Source: G963664115 sp965263045 (GTDB lineage Bacteria; Acidobacteriota; Terriglobia; 20CM-2-55-15). From it: 64,000 bases of DNA. Position numbers and translations under genes: made by a program. The notes under the pieces were generated by a model that was given only the letters and a program-made list of their open reading frames with translations, made no database searches and had not been told where the DNA came from. How positions within the stretch are numbered: position 1 is the first letter of the stretch; the number at the start of each line of letters is the position of its first letter. Where the stretch lies: positions 5,580,001-5,644,000 of the forward strand of contig CBDHGK010000041.1 of assembly GCA_965263045.1 (NCBI GenBank), in the 5' to 3' direction. Shown in pieces: positions 35,595 through 44,578 of this stretch.

Positions 35595-36999
35595 TTGACT
35601 CCAGGTTGACTGAAGCAGATGGTGCAGTTATCCAGTCACGGACGGCGCGGATACGGGCGATCCTGATTCTGTGACTATATGTTTGACAAACGAACGTTTC
35701 CGACGGATAACCTTTGGAGGGCCTAATTTATAGGTAAGTCGACGGGTAAACTCGAAAAAAGGCTTGTTGTGCCGATTTAGCTGGAAACCCTATCGCTTCA
35801 GTCGGATATGGTGACAACAATGGATGGTGGGAAGGTACCAGCACGGAAACGCACGTCTGATGTGAACGTTATTTCAGTAATGCGAGTTGTTATATTTCCG
35901 CTACTCTCCAGTCATTCAAGCTTCCGAAATAGTTAGAAGACCGTAACAGAGAAAATGACTAATCTCACTGCCACCAAGGAGCCTGTTTGAATAGCGACAG
36001 ATACGATCTCTGGGGTGCTCCCTCCCAAGAGCACCGTGCTTCTGAAGATGAACCGTGGGACTTTTCCGCATTTCACGGGAATCCCGGATCAAATTGCGGC
36101 ATCTTCTATGGAGTGGTTGAGTACGATTTCGCGTTTATTCCCGACCGTCGTGGGCTTGATCAAACCGGACCCGACCTCCCTCGCGTGCGTGATCGTGAAC
36201 CTCCTCGATTCCACGTGGACGAAACACCTTCGGATTAAGGAAAGCGTTGAAGTGAGGATCCTCACCGGCGGCGCGGGTCAAGGTCGCTTGCCATCGATGC
36301 TCTGGGAAACGCCCGCCGGCTTTCAGCTGGGGGGCAACCCAGCTCCGAGACGGTCTGGGAGTTGACTGTCCCACCGACAGATCCGGGTAATTCGGGAGAA
36401 CCCGGACTGTGTGGGTGCCAAATCAGTGAGCGACTCGGTGGTCGGCACATAACAATTCCGCCGATTCCGGGGATTCCGATGATTCGGGTCCCGCCAGTTG
36501 CCTCCGCTCATCGACGTCCGAAGAGTGTGGATTTGTACTTCCTGAAGGCCCGTCAAGGCGACATCGTGCCGGTACCCGAGCATGCCGTTTTGAACCCTCA
36601 GGAAACTCCACCCAGGCGGGGGATTCAGACACGGATTTGACGATGACCCGTAGACTTCAATTCGGGCAGCGGGATTGGGAAAGCTCGAAGTTCCGCTCGC
36701 AATCGCGGAAACCAGCCGCACTCACTGCTACACACAACGATGCCGTGTAAAATGGTTCCTGGTCCGGACGTCGGAAATTGACAGGTCCCAGGAACAATTG
36801 TCCGGCCAGGAACTACGGAACGAGACCTATTGACACGATCCCCTGCATCTGTCCTTCTGCCGGGTGCCTCCCACGGTCCGCTCGGTAACTTCCAGCGGGC
36901 AAACGAGGGTTGTATGCGCGTGTTGGGTCCGCCGATATTGCCAAAGCTCGGGGCGAAACGATTGGGCAAAGTTACAGGGAAGAATGGGGTGTTACGAGA
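35595..36999. other. Non-coding region between the IS256 element and the sugar dehydrogenase
   Basis: About 1.4 kb without a credible gene; several open frames of 80-130 codons exist but none has domain signals or a good ribosome site. 35640-35980 is noticeably AT-richer. Positions 35681-35704 resemble the subterminal left end of the IS1380-type element at 27005. Confidence 0.4.
35681..35704 (+). repeat. Possible remnant of an IS1380-type left end
   Basis: GTTTGACAA-AC-GAACGTTTC-CGAC matches GTTTGACAAGAACGTTTCAG at 27005-27024 apart from a 2-base insertion and one mismatch. No transposase remains beside it. Confidence 0.35.
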
Positions 37000-38322
37000 A
37001 TGATATGGAAGGAACTGACCGAAAAAATCCAATCACACGATGCTGTCATCGGCGTCATCGGTCTCGGTTACGTAGGCCTGCCCCTGGTTCTCCGCTTTGC
37101 AGAGGTCGGTTTCCGGGTGATCGGATTCGATGTCGATCCAAACAAAATAGAGCAACTCAACGCAGGCCGATCCTACATCCGGCACATTGAAGCTTCCCGG
37201 ATCGCCGGTCTCCGAGAAAATGCGCAGTTCGAAGCGAGTGCAGATTTTGGGAGGCTTCGAACCGCAGACTGCATCATCATCTGCGTCCCCACCCCCGTGA
37301 ATCCCTACCGAGAACCGGACTTGCAATATGTCGAACAGACGGCAGACGCTGTTCACCGTAGCCTCCGCGAAGGGCAACTCGTCGTTCTCGAAAGCACAAC
37401 CTATCCCGGGACTACGAGAGAGATACTACTCAATCGTTTCTCGGGATCGGGACTCGAGGTTGGAGAGAACTACTTCCTTGCCTATTCTCCGGAGAGAGAA
37501 GATCCCGGCAATGCGGACTTCAGGACACAAACGATTCCTAAGGTGATTGGCGGGATAACCGAGAATTGTCTGACTGTTGCGAAGTCACTTTACGGACAGG
37601 TGATCGATCAACTCGTGCCCGTGTCCTCGACCGATACCGCCGAACTGGTGAAGCTGCTGGAAAACATATACAGATCGGTCAATATCGCGTTGGTCAACGA
37701 ATTGAAGTTGCTCTGCGATCGAATGGACATCGACATCTGGGAAGTCATCGATGCCGCCAGCACAAAACCATTTGGCTTTACGCCATTTTATCCCGGACCT
37801 GGACTGGGTGGACACTGCATACCGATCGATCCGTTCTATCTTGCCTGGAAAGCAAGGGAGCACGGGTTTGCGACGCGCTTCATCGAGCTCGCCGGCGAAG
37901 TCAACACCGCCGTGCCCCGATTCGTCGTCGAAAAAATCACGTCGGGATTAAACGACCATAGCAAGTCCATCCGTGGTGCGAAGATATTAATACTGGGTGT
38001 AGCCTACAAGAAAGATATCGATGATACGCGCGAATCTCCTGCCATGGAAATCATGCAGCTCCTGGATGATAAGGGTGCAGACCTGGCCTACCATGACCCA
38101 TACGTGCCGGCACTCTACAAGATGCGGCACTACGACTTTTCGCATCTGTCTTCAGTGGCATTAACAGACGAACTGGTGGGACAGCAGGACGCCGTGGTGA
38201 TTGCGACCGACCACACGAGCCTCGACTATTCGTGGATCGTTGCTCATGCGCCGCTGGTCGTGGACACGCGGAACGCAACCCGGGACGTGAGGGAAGGGCG
38301 CGATAGGATCGTTCGGGCCTAG
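37000..38322 (+). CDS. UDP-N-acetylglucosamine/mannosamine 6-dehydrogenase (nucleotide-sugar dehydrogenase)
   Basis: 440 residues. The NAD Rossmann motif V-I-G-L-G-Y-V-G-L-P-L lies near residue 18, S-T-T-Y-P-G-T-T-R-E near residue 131 and the catalytic G-P-G-L-G-G-H-C-I-P-I-D-P-F near residue 266, with the thioester-forming Cys near 273. The C-terminal domain has E-S-P-A-M-E-I and Y-H-D-P-Y-V. It oxidises a UDP-hexosamine to the uronic acid with two NAD+. The pattern is closer to WbpA/TviB/Cap5L types than to UDP-glucose dehydrogenase. ATG 37000 is chosen because the fold starts there. It was probably part of the polysaccharide locus before the IS island interrupted it. Confidence 0.93.
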   Translation: MIWKELTEKIQSHDAVIGVIGLGYVGLPLVLRFAEVGFRVIGFDVDPNKIEQLNAGRSYIRHIEASRIAGLRENAQFEASADFGRLRTADCIIICVPTPVNPYREPDLQYVEQTADAVHRSLREGQLVVLESTTYPGTTREILLNRFSGSGLEVGENYFLAYSPEREDPGNADFRTQTIPKVIGGITENCLTVAKSLYGQVIDQLVPVSSTDTAELVKLLENIYRSVNIALVNELKLLCDRMDIDIWEVIDAASTKPFGFTPFYPGPGLGGHCIPIDPFYLAWKAREHGFATRFIELAGEVNTAVPRFVVEKITSGLNDHSKSIRGAKILILGVAYKKDIDDTRESPAMEIMQLLDDKGADLAYHDPYVPALYKMRHYDFSHLSSVALTDELVGQQDAVVIATDHTSLDYSWIVAHAPLVVDTRNATRDVREGRDRIVRA

Positions 38323-38519
38323 GGCTCTCTCCACTCGAGCGAGCCTGAAACTCCTGGAGCCACGGCGCCTGGGTGAAACGTATTGTCTACGTCGTCAGCT
38401 CCTGGCCGCGTCGGATGAATGACTCCTCGCCGACTGCAGGAATTCAACGCCATTCGGTCCGAAACCGGGTTCCGACTCGGGTGGGACAGGCCACTAGACC
38501 CTGAACAAGCGTGATTGAT

Positions 38520-40206
38520 GAGGAATTGAAAGTGGAATAACCGCCGAAGTACCCGAAATGCCCCCTCTCCGTGCGAAAAAAACCTTGGACAGATTCTTTG
38601 GAGAAGGAGGCATTTCAGATGAACGATTATACGCGCAAGAACATGAGGAACCGCAAGCGGCGAATTGAGCGTCGGCTTGGGGATCGGAATTGGAAAGATC
38701 AGGCGAAGCCGATGCTGTCGGCGCGCAACATCCGGTACGAGATGGGAGACCGGATGAGGGGTCTGTCGGTGGGCGGCATCGGAATGATGCATCAGGTGGC
38801 GCGGCGGACCGGACTGATCGAAGCCATCGACAAGGACGTGCATGTGCTGAAGCGGCATCTGCCCTACCAGGAATCGGATCACGTGTTGAACATCGCCTAC
38901 AACGCGTTGAGTGGGGGCACGTGTATGGAAGATATCGAACTGCGGCGCAATGACGAAGTGTATCTGGACGCGTTGGGAGCACAGCGGATTCCGGATCCGA
39001 CCACGGCGGGAGACTTCTGCCGGCGATTTGAGGAAGACGACGTGGAGTCGCTGATGGACACGTTCAATAAAGTGCGGCTGAAAGTCTGGCGCCAGCAGCC
39101 CGATGCGTTTTTCGAGGAAGCGGTTCTGGAGGCGGACGGGACATTGGCCCCAACCACCGGAGAATGCAAAGACGGGATGGACGTGGCCTACGACGGGACA
39201 TGGGGTTATCACCCACTGTTGATTTCGCTGGCGAACACGGCCGAACCGTTATACCTGGTGAACCGGAGCGGCAACCGGCCCTCGCATGAGGGAGCGGCCA
39301 AACGGTTCGATCAGGCAATCGCGTTGTGCCAGCGTGCGGGGTTCGATCAGATCCTGCTGCGCGGGGACACCGACTTCAGCCAGACCCGGTATTTGGATGG
39401 ATGGGACGACCAGGGCGTGGGCTTCATCTTCGGCATCGACGCGATGAAAAACCTGGTGGCCCGGGCCGACCAATTGGAGCCGGACTGCTGGGCGCGCCTG
39501 GAACGTCCCGCCAAGTACGAGGTAGCCAGCCAACCCCGCCAGCGTCCCGACAAGGTCAAGGAACGGATCGTTCGGGAGCGTGACTTTGAGAATATCCGCT
39601 TGCGGGGCGAGGATGTGGCCGAGTTTGCGTATCGGCCCGGAGCCTGCGATCGGGACTACCGCGTCGTTGTGGTGCGAAAGAATCTGTCGGTGGCCAAAGG
39701 GGAGCAGGTGTTGTTCGACGACATCCGGTACTTCTTCTACATTACCAACCGTGCGGATCCTGCGGACCAGATCGTGATGCGTGCGAATCAACGGTGCAAT
39801 CAAGAGAATCTTATTGAGCAGCTCAAGAACGGCGTACACGCCTTGGGGATGCCGGTCGGGGATCAGACCAGCAACTGGGCCTACATGGTGATGGCCTCAC
39901 TGGCCTGGACACTGAAGGCGTGGTTTGCGTTATTGCTGCCCGAAACCGGACGTTGGGGCCAGAAGTATCAGGCCGAGAAGCAGACCGTGCTACGCATGGA
40001 GTTCAAAACGTTCCTGAACGCCTTCATGCTCGTGCCTTGCCAGCTCGTGCGTACTGGTCGGCGCATCGTCTTCCGGCTGATGGCCTGGAACCCGTGGTTG
40101 CCAGTCTTGTTTCGTGCCGTGGATGTGTTGCGTCAACCTCTGCGATGCTGACCCGATCATGGATCTGAGCCCGGGCGGTCGAGGTCCCGGTTTCTTTCAA
40201 CTCTTC
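38520..40206 (+). mobile_element. IS1380-type insertion sequence (ends tentative)
   Basis: GAGGAATTGAAAG at 38520-38532 matches the - strand reading of 40194-40206 at 11 of 13 positions, bracketing the transposase with ~1.69 kb total. The match is short, so the true ends may lie a little further out. Confidence 0.4.
38619..40151 (+). CDS. IS1380-family transposase, second type
   Basis: 510 residues. G-I-G-M-M-H-Q-V-A-R-R-T-G-L near residue 50 and N-I-A-Y-N-A-L-S-G-G-T-C near residue 92 match IS1380 DDE transposases. Catalytic acids are expected at E-A-D-G-T (near residue 172), R-G-D-T-D-F (near residue 248) and in R-C-N-Q-E-N-L-I-E-Q (near residue 393), the last being the conserved Q-E-N-x-I-E-Q variant. 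The start ATG 38619 has a perfect AGGAGG eight bases upstream. The protein differs strongly from the IS1380-type copy at 27047, so these are two separate insertion events. The frame is intact. Confidence 0.92.
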   Translation: MNDYTRKNMRNRKRRIERRLGDRNWKDQAKPMLSARNIRYEMGDRMRGLSVGGIGMMHQVARRTGLIEAIDKDVHVLKRHLPYQESDHVLNIAYNALSGGTCMEDIELRRNDEVYLDALGAQRIPDPTTAGDFCRRFEEDDVESLMDTFNKVRLKVWRQQPDAFFEEAVLEADGTLAPTTGECKDGMDVAYDGTWGYHPLLISLANTAEPLYLVNRSGNRPSHEGAAKRFDQAIALCQRAGFDQILLRGDTDFSQTRYLDGWDDQGVGFIFGIDAMKNLVARADQLEPDCWARLERPAKYEVASQPRQRPDKVKERIVRERDFENIRLRGEDVAEFAYRPGACDRDYRVVVVRKNLSVAKGEQVLFDDIRYFFYITNRADPADQIVMRANQRCNQENLIEQLKNGVHALGMPVGDQTSNWAYMVMASLAWTLKAWFALLLPETGRWGQKYQAEKQTVLRMEFKTFLNAFMLVPCQLVRTGRRIVFRLMAWNPWLPVLFRAVDVLRQPLRC

Positions 40207-40351
40207 AAACAGACACGGCGAGGCGGCAACTGAAACAGATACAACACGAACCGCATACCTGGAAAAAGCGATCTGGGAACGGGAGCTTATGCCTCCAATT
40301 TTACGGCCGTGAACCGGCCGTTTGTCCACTGGTTATGCGCTTGTTTTGGGA

Positions 40352-41743
40352 CTAGGGCAGAGATCTCCGATTTCCACTGGAACTTGCGGCCCCGAATCGC
40401 GCTCCTGAATACACGGTAAAGTTCTTCCACCGAACGTCAGCTGGAAACTGATCTTCGAAAAAGAATCGATCGCTAAAGGCAGGTTTCAGCTCGTCAATCC
40501 ACGACGCCGCTTCATCGTAGTGTGCAAAAAACACTCTGTTGGTCCACTTCGGATCCCGGCCCTGGAGGAACTTCAGGACAAACACCTTCTCACCCTCGAT
40601 CTCAGCCACACCATCGACGAGGACCTTCCCCGGTGCACACGACATTGACGGGCCGCGTGCGGTCCGTCCCAGTCCCGACACCTGTCGGATTCCCCGGGTG
40701 AATATATCCAATGCGCGGTACAGCGGTACGTCGAAGTATTGCCGCGGCCCCGTATCCCGTTCAACGAACATGTAGTACGGGATGATTCCCAGGTCCACCT
40801 GTTTCTGCCACATCGCAGCCCAGATATCGGAGTAATCATTGACGTTACGGATCAAGGGGGCTTGAGAACGAATCGTTGCGCCTGTTTGTTGAATTTTCCG
40901 GATAGCCAGTTTGGAAATCGGCGGCGACAGCTCGCGCGGGTGGCTGTAGTGAGCCATGAGCGCGAGGTGCTTGCCGGAATTGACAACCTGCTCGAAAAGT
41001 CGGAGCAGATCATCGGCATCGATATCTGTAACAAACCGGTACGGCCACCATGCCAATGCTTTGGTCCCGATCCGAATGCTGCGGAGCGATCCAATCTTCA
41101 GGAGAGGCTCGATGTAGCTCCTGAGGATGCTTGTTCGCATGATCATCGGGTCTCCACCCGTGATCAACACGTCCCGAACTTCGGAATGTTCTTCCAGGTA
41201 TCGTACTAACGAAGCCACCTCGTTGTTGCTGAACTTGAATTCGTCCATGCCGACAAACTGCGCCCACCGGAAGCAATACGTACAATATGCGTGGCAGGTC
41301 TGGCCCTGACTTGGGAAGAAGAGGATGGTTTCCCGGTATTTGTGCTGCATTCCTGCCTGGGGTTCTCCATCAAGGTCCGGGACGTTGAGCTCCATCTGGC
41401 CTGCCGGGTGCGGATTCAGTCCAAGCCTGATTTGAAGTACGGCCTGTTCGATGCGCCCGTCCGCAGCCTTTCTGTCGATCAGTCCTCGAATGCACTCGAA
41501 ATCTTCGGGAGAAAGCATGTCTTCCTGGGGAAACGTCAACTGGTATATCGGGTCGAGGGGTATGTCATCCCAATCAATGAGCTGTTCGACGATATAGTTG
41601 TTTACTCGGAACGGGAGCACTCTGGAAACCGCGCTAATCGCTGTACGCTGTTCTGAAGTCAGAGCCTTGAATTGCGGGATCGTGTCGATATTCTTGCGGC
41701 CATAGGCACGATATCGGCTCGGGTCGGCTGTCGTTTTATTCAT
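40352..41743 (-). CDS. KamA-family radical SAM protein (lysine 2,3-aminomutase-like)
   Basis: 463 residues. The radical SAM cluster motif C-H-A-Y-C-T-Y-C-F lies near residue 150 and Y-R-E-T-I-L-F-F-P-S-Q-G-Q-T-C precedes it as in lysine aminomutases. I-T-G-G-D-P-M-I near residue 195 is the SAM-binding G-G-D-P motif, and the C-terminal C-A-P-G-K-V-L-V-D-G near residue 370 is where the PLP lysine sits in LAM (there P-G-G-G-G-K). The glycine-rich loop is shortened here. The expected reaction is a 1,2-amino shift on an amino acid; the substrate is uncertain. It is the only gene in the region on the - strand apart from IS genes. Confidence 0.87.
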   Translation of the reverse strand: MNKTTADPSRYRAYGRKNIDTIPQFKALTSEQRTAISAVSRVLPFRVNNYIVEQLIDWDDIPLDPIYQLTFPQEDMLSPEDFECIRGLIDRKAADGRIEQAVLQIRLGLNPHPAGQMELNVPDLDGEPQAGMQHKYRETILFFPSQGQTCHAYCTYCFRWAQFVGMDEFKFSNNEVASLVRYLEEHSEVRDVLITGGDPMIMRTSILRSYIEPLLKIGSLRSIRIGTKALAWWPYRFVTDIDADDLLRLFEQVVNSGKHLALMAHYSHPRELSPPISKLAIRKIQQTGATIRSQAPLIRNVNDYSDIWAAMWQKQVDLGIIPYYMFVERDTGPRQYFDVPLYRALDIFTRGIRQVSGLGRTARGPSMSCAPGKVLVDGVAEIEGEKVFVLKFLQGRDPKWTNRVFFAHYDEAASWIDELKPAFSDRFFFEDQFPADVRWKNFTVYSGARFGAASSSGNRRSLP

Positions 41744-42479
41744 AGGTCCTCCCGACTCGGAAAGTCTCGGTAGGGCCGACGGTGCTGCACAGTCAGACCA
41801 GTAAAGTATTTATTATCAGCGCTTTCGACTCAGTCGCGGCATTGGGTCACCGATCAGTCGGGCGACGAGCCTCTTTCAGTCGCTAACGAGAACGGGGCCA
41901 CGTGGCTCGGATCGGTCCGCGATGGGGCGACGATTCCGTCTGAGGATCTCAGGCCGGGCGTTGGCTTTGCCGTGTCTGCGGGCTCATTCTAACATACACA
42001 ATTGCCCGATCTCCGGAGAGCAGATCTTTTCGGGCCAAGCACCCTGCTGTGAGACACCCAACGAGACAGGTCTTTGCGTTCGAGGAACGATGTCGGTGAA
42101 TTGGTAGCGGAACGCCGTTTACCACCTGTACTGCCGAATACCACACTTCGAGCATCGCCAGGGGTCGAACCCTGGACGCGTGAAATCCTGATCGTTCGGC
42201 TTGAGGGACGAAGCGGTCGCGGCCTCCGCTCGTTGAGCTAAGGTTCGGCCAAGGTTCCAAGGTCAATTTTAAGGAAGCAGGACGGGGTAGTGAGTACCAG
42301 TATACGAAGGAGCGAAAAAAACGCAAACCCAACGCGTGATTCTCATTGGTGAAAGGGGGTGCGGTATCTTACAATGGGGGTTCGGCGCTGTAGCCGAGCT
42401 CACAACAGAGGGCTCCCAGTTTCTTGAAGCCCGCCTGATCAGAAAATTTCGCTGAGAGGAGTTGAGGATCTGACCCAAA
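41744..42479. other. Non-coding region
   Basis: About 735 bases with no gene. Positions ~42150-42240 hold a tRNA-like fragment on the - strand (GGTTCGACCCC with a TTAGCTCAA box) that does not fold into a full cloverleaf. Confidence 0.4.
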
Positions 42480-42704
42480 ATGAGGCGCGGATCCCTTTAT
42501 TCGATGAACACCCAGAAAACCATGAGGCCAGAAGTCGAAGAAGTCGGACTGGCGGATACTGAGTCGACGACCTTCCGCATTCATTGGTATCGCTGCAACG
42601 TTTGCGGTGCCGATTTCGAGGAGGCGAACCCCTCTCACCGAAGGCGACTGCACTTGTTGTTGGAGCACAAACGTCTGCACCGACCGCTGCCCGTGCAGAA
42701 CTGA
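42480..42704 (+). CDS. Small Cys2His2 zinc-finger-like protein
   Basis: 74 residues. The pattern W-Y-R-C-N-V-C-G-A-D-F then H-L-L-L-E-H-K-R-L-H gives C-x2-C and H-x4-H pairs spaced like a C2H2-type or treble-clef zinc finger. No family is recognised with certainty. ATG 42504 in the same frame is an alternative. A GAGG lies 12 bases upstream of ATG 42480, a loose ribosome site. The next gene is glucose-6-phosphate isomerase, 130 bases downstream in the same direction. Confidence 0.45.
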   Translation: MRRGSLYSMNTQKTMRPEVEEVGLADTESTTFRIHWYRCNVCGADFEEANPSHRRRLHLLLEHKRLHRPLPVQN

Positions 42705-42834
42705 GAATTCCACAATCTAAAGGAATTCATGCCGTCTCCCGACGGCGGTGTAAGGTGACTGGGTCGGCATTGGCGACGATTGCCGGCCTCGTGTGGTATT
42801 GCAGACGGGGTACGGGCATGACGTGTTTCCAGTG

Positions 42835-44565
42835 ATGCCAGTAAACACCCTATCCTTCAGTCTCCCCCCACAAATTACCCGGTCCGTCGACTCGACGATT
42901 CAGGAGTGGATCGCGAACGATAAGGTCCGCCGGATCTGGGGCAGCGATGCTTCGCTATGGACCGGGTCGGACGAGGACCAATGGCTGGGTTGGCTCGACC
43001 TGGTCTCGACACAGCTCGGGAGACAGAGCGCCTTTCTGGAGATTTCCGAGAATGTCCGTCGGGAGCAGTTTAGCCATGCCCTACTGCTTGGAATGGGCGG
43101 GTCGAGTCTGTGTCCGGAAGTCCTGAACTCGACATTTGAGCGTGTACCGTCCTTTCCTGAGCTTCGAGTGCTGGATTCGACTGATCCCGCCCAGGTCCGT
43201 GCCCGCGAAGACGCCCTCGACCTACGGCAAACCTTATTCATTATTTCCAGCAAGTCCGGTACGACGTTGGAATCATCCATACTTCTCGAATATTTTCTTG
43301 ATCGCTTGGCAGATTCGATCGGCATGGCGGATGCCGGTCGGCGATTCATCGCGATTACCGATCCAGGTTCGTCGCTCGAAAGCCTGGCGCATGAACGGGG
43401 CTTTAGGGACGTGTTTCCAGGTCCCCCGAACATTGGGGGACGGTTTTCGGCGCTATCGGATTTCGGGATGGTTCCAGGAGCGGTATTGGGGCTCGATGTC
43501 GGACGAATTCTCGATGGTGCCCAGTCCATGGTCGATCAGTGTCGGGCTGGTGTCGCTGTCGCCGAGAACGCGGGTGTCCTGCTCGGTATTATTCTGGGAG
43601 AGTTGGCGCTGGCGGGGCGGAACAAGCTGACTTTGGCGGCATCACCCACGGTCGCCGGCCTGGGCGCGTGGCTTGAGCAACTCGTGGCTGAGTCCACCGG
43701 GAAAGACGGTCAGGGAATCGTTCCGGTGGATGAAGAAACGCTCGGTCCTCCACGGGTTTATGGCGACGACCGTGTCTTTGTCTATCTGAAGCTCAGTTCC
43801 GAAGAGCGCACTTCCGACGATCTTGCGATCGACCGCATCCAACAGGCCGGTCAACCGGTTGTGCGGATAGAACTCAGTGAGCCTTATGCTATCGGCCAGG
43901 AGTTCTTCCGTTGGGAAATGGCGACCGCCGTCGTTGGATCACTGCTCAAGGTACACCCGTTTGATCAACCCGACGTCGAAGCCAGCAAGGTTGCTTCCAG
44001 AAAGATGACAACCGCATTCGAGGAGAACGGGTCGCTCGGCGAGCCAAGCGCATTTTTCGAGAACTCGGACATCAGTCTCTTCTCAGACTCTGTCCCGGCG
44101 GCGCATCTTCAACGATCGGTGACTTCGAAACCTTCTCTGGCCGGTTATCTGGGAGGGTTTCTGACCTATCTGGAAACGGGCGACTACTTCGCAATCCTCG
44201 CCTATCTTGAGATGAATGGAGTACACATGTCCCACTTGCAGCGAATGCGTACCCTGGTCAGAAATCGAACGCACGCGGCAACCTGTCTGGGATTTGGTCC
44301 CCGGTTTCTCCATTCGACGGGTCAACTGCACAAAGGTGGACCGGCGACCGGTGTCTTTCTGCAAATCACATGTGATGACCCGATGGATATTGCCGTTCCC
44401 GGTCGGAGCTATTCGTTCGGAATCGTGAAGGCAGCCCAGGCTCTGGGTGACATGGAAGTCTTGCAGCGGCAGGGACGGCGCTTCCTTCGTGCCCATATCG
44501 GCGGAAACCTAGTTCACGGCCTGGACCAGTTGCGGCAGGCTATGGAAGAGGGTTTGGAGCGATAG
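42835..44565 (+). CDS. pgi: Glucose-6-phosphate isomerase
   Basis: 576 residues. S-S-K-S-G-T-T-L-E near residue 140 is the hallmark SIS/PGI phosphate loop. L-L-L-G-M-G-G-S-S-L near residue 87 and G-G-R-F-S-A-L-S near residue 201 are also diagnostic, and the C-terminal Q-L-H-K-G-G region is typical. It interconverts glucose- and fructose-6-phosphate, feeding UDP-sugar and GlcNAc synthesis. The sequence is most like the isomerase half of bifunctional transaldolase/PGI enzymes, but the transaldolase half is missing. The stop codon lies inside a hairpin facing the convergent TonB gene 13 bases away. ATG 42835 has no clear ribosome site. Confidence 0.9.
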   Translation: MPVNTLSFSLPPQITRSVDSTIQEWIANDKVRRIWGSDASLWTGSDEDQWLGWLDLVSTQLGRQSAFLEISENVRREQFSHALLLGMGGSSLCPEVLNSTFERVPSFPELRVLDSTDPAQVRAREDALDLRQTLFIISSKSGTTLESSILLEYFLDRLADSIGMADAGRRFIAITDPGSSLESLAHERGFRDVFPGPPNIGGRFSALSDFGMVPGAVLGLDVGRILDGAQSMVDQCRAGVAVAENAGVLLGIILGELALAGRNKLTLAASPTVAGLGAWLEQLVAESTGKDGQGIVPVDEETLGPPRVYGDDRVFVYLKLSSEERTSDDLAIDRIQQAGQPVVRIELSEPYAIGQEFFRWEMATAVVGSLLKVHPFDQPDVEASKVASRKMTTAFEENGSLGEPSAFFENSDISLFSDSVPAAHLQRSVTSKPSLAGYLGGFLTYLETGDYFAILAYLEMNGVHMSHLQRMRTLVRNRTHAATCLGFGPRFLHSTGQLHKGGPATGVFLQITCDDPMDIAVPGRSYSFGIVKAAQALGDMEVLQRQGRRFLRAHIGGNLVHGLDQLRQAMEEGLER

Positions 44566-44572
44566 CGCTCCA
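44555..44572. terminator. Bidirectional hairpin at the convergent pgi / TonB-receptor ends
   Basis: A 7-bp stem TGGAGCG / CGCTCCA with ATAG loop spans the pgi stop codon (TAG at 44563-44565). It lies seven bases before the end of the converging receptor gene and may end both transcripts. Confidence 0.55.
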
Positions 44573-44578
44573 GCCGCT

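Noticed and set aside
35987..36640. Open frames of 80-116 codons right of the IS256 element
   Set aside because: Composition is not coding-like, overlapping frames compete, and no motifs are visible.
42150..42250. tRNA-like sequence on the - strand (GGTTCGACCCC and TTAGCTCAA boxes)
   Set aside because: The T-arm stem has a mismatch with a 7-base loop, no anticodon stem pairs, and acceptor arms do not match. At most a decayed tRNA fragment.
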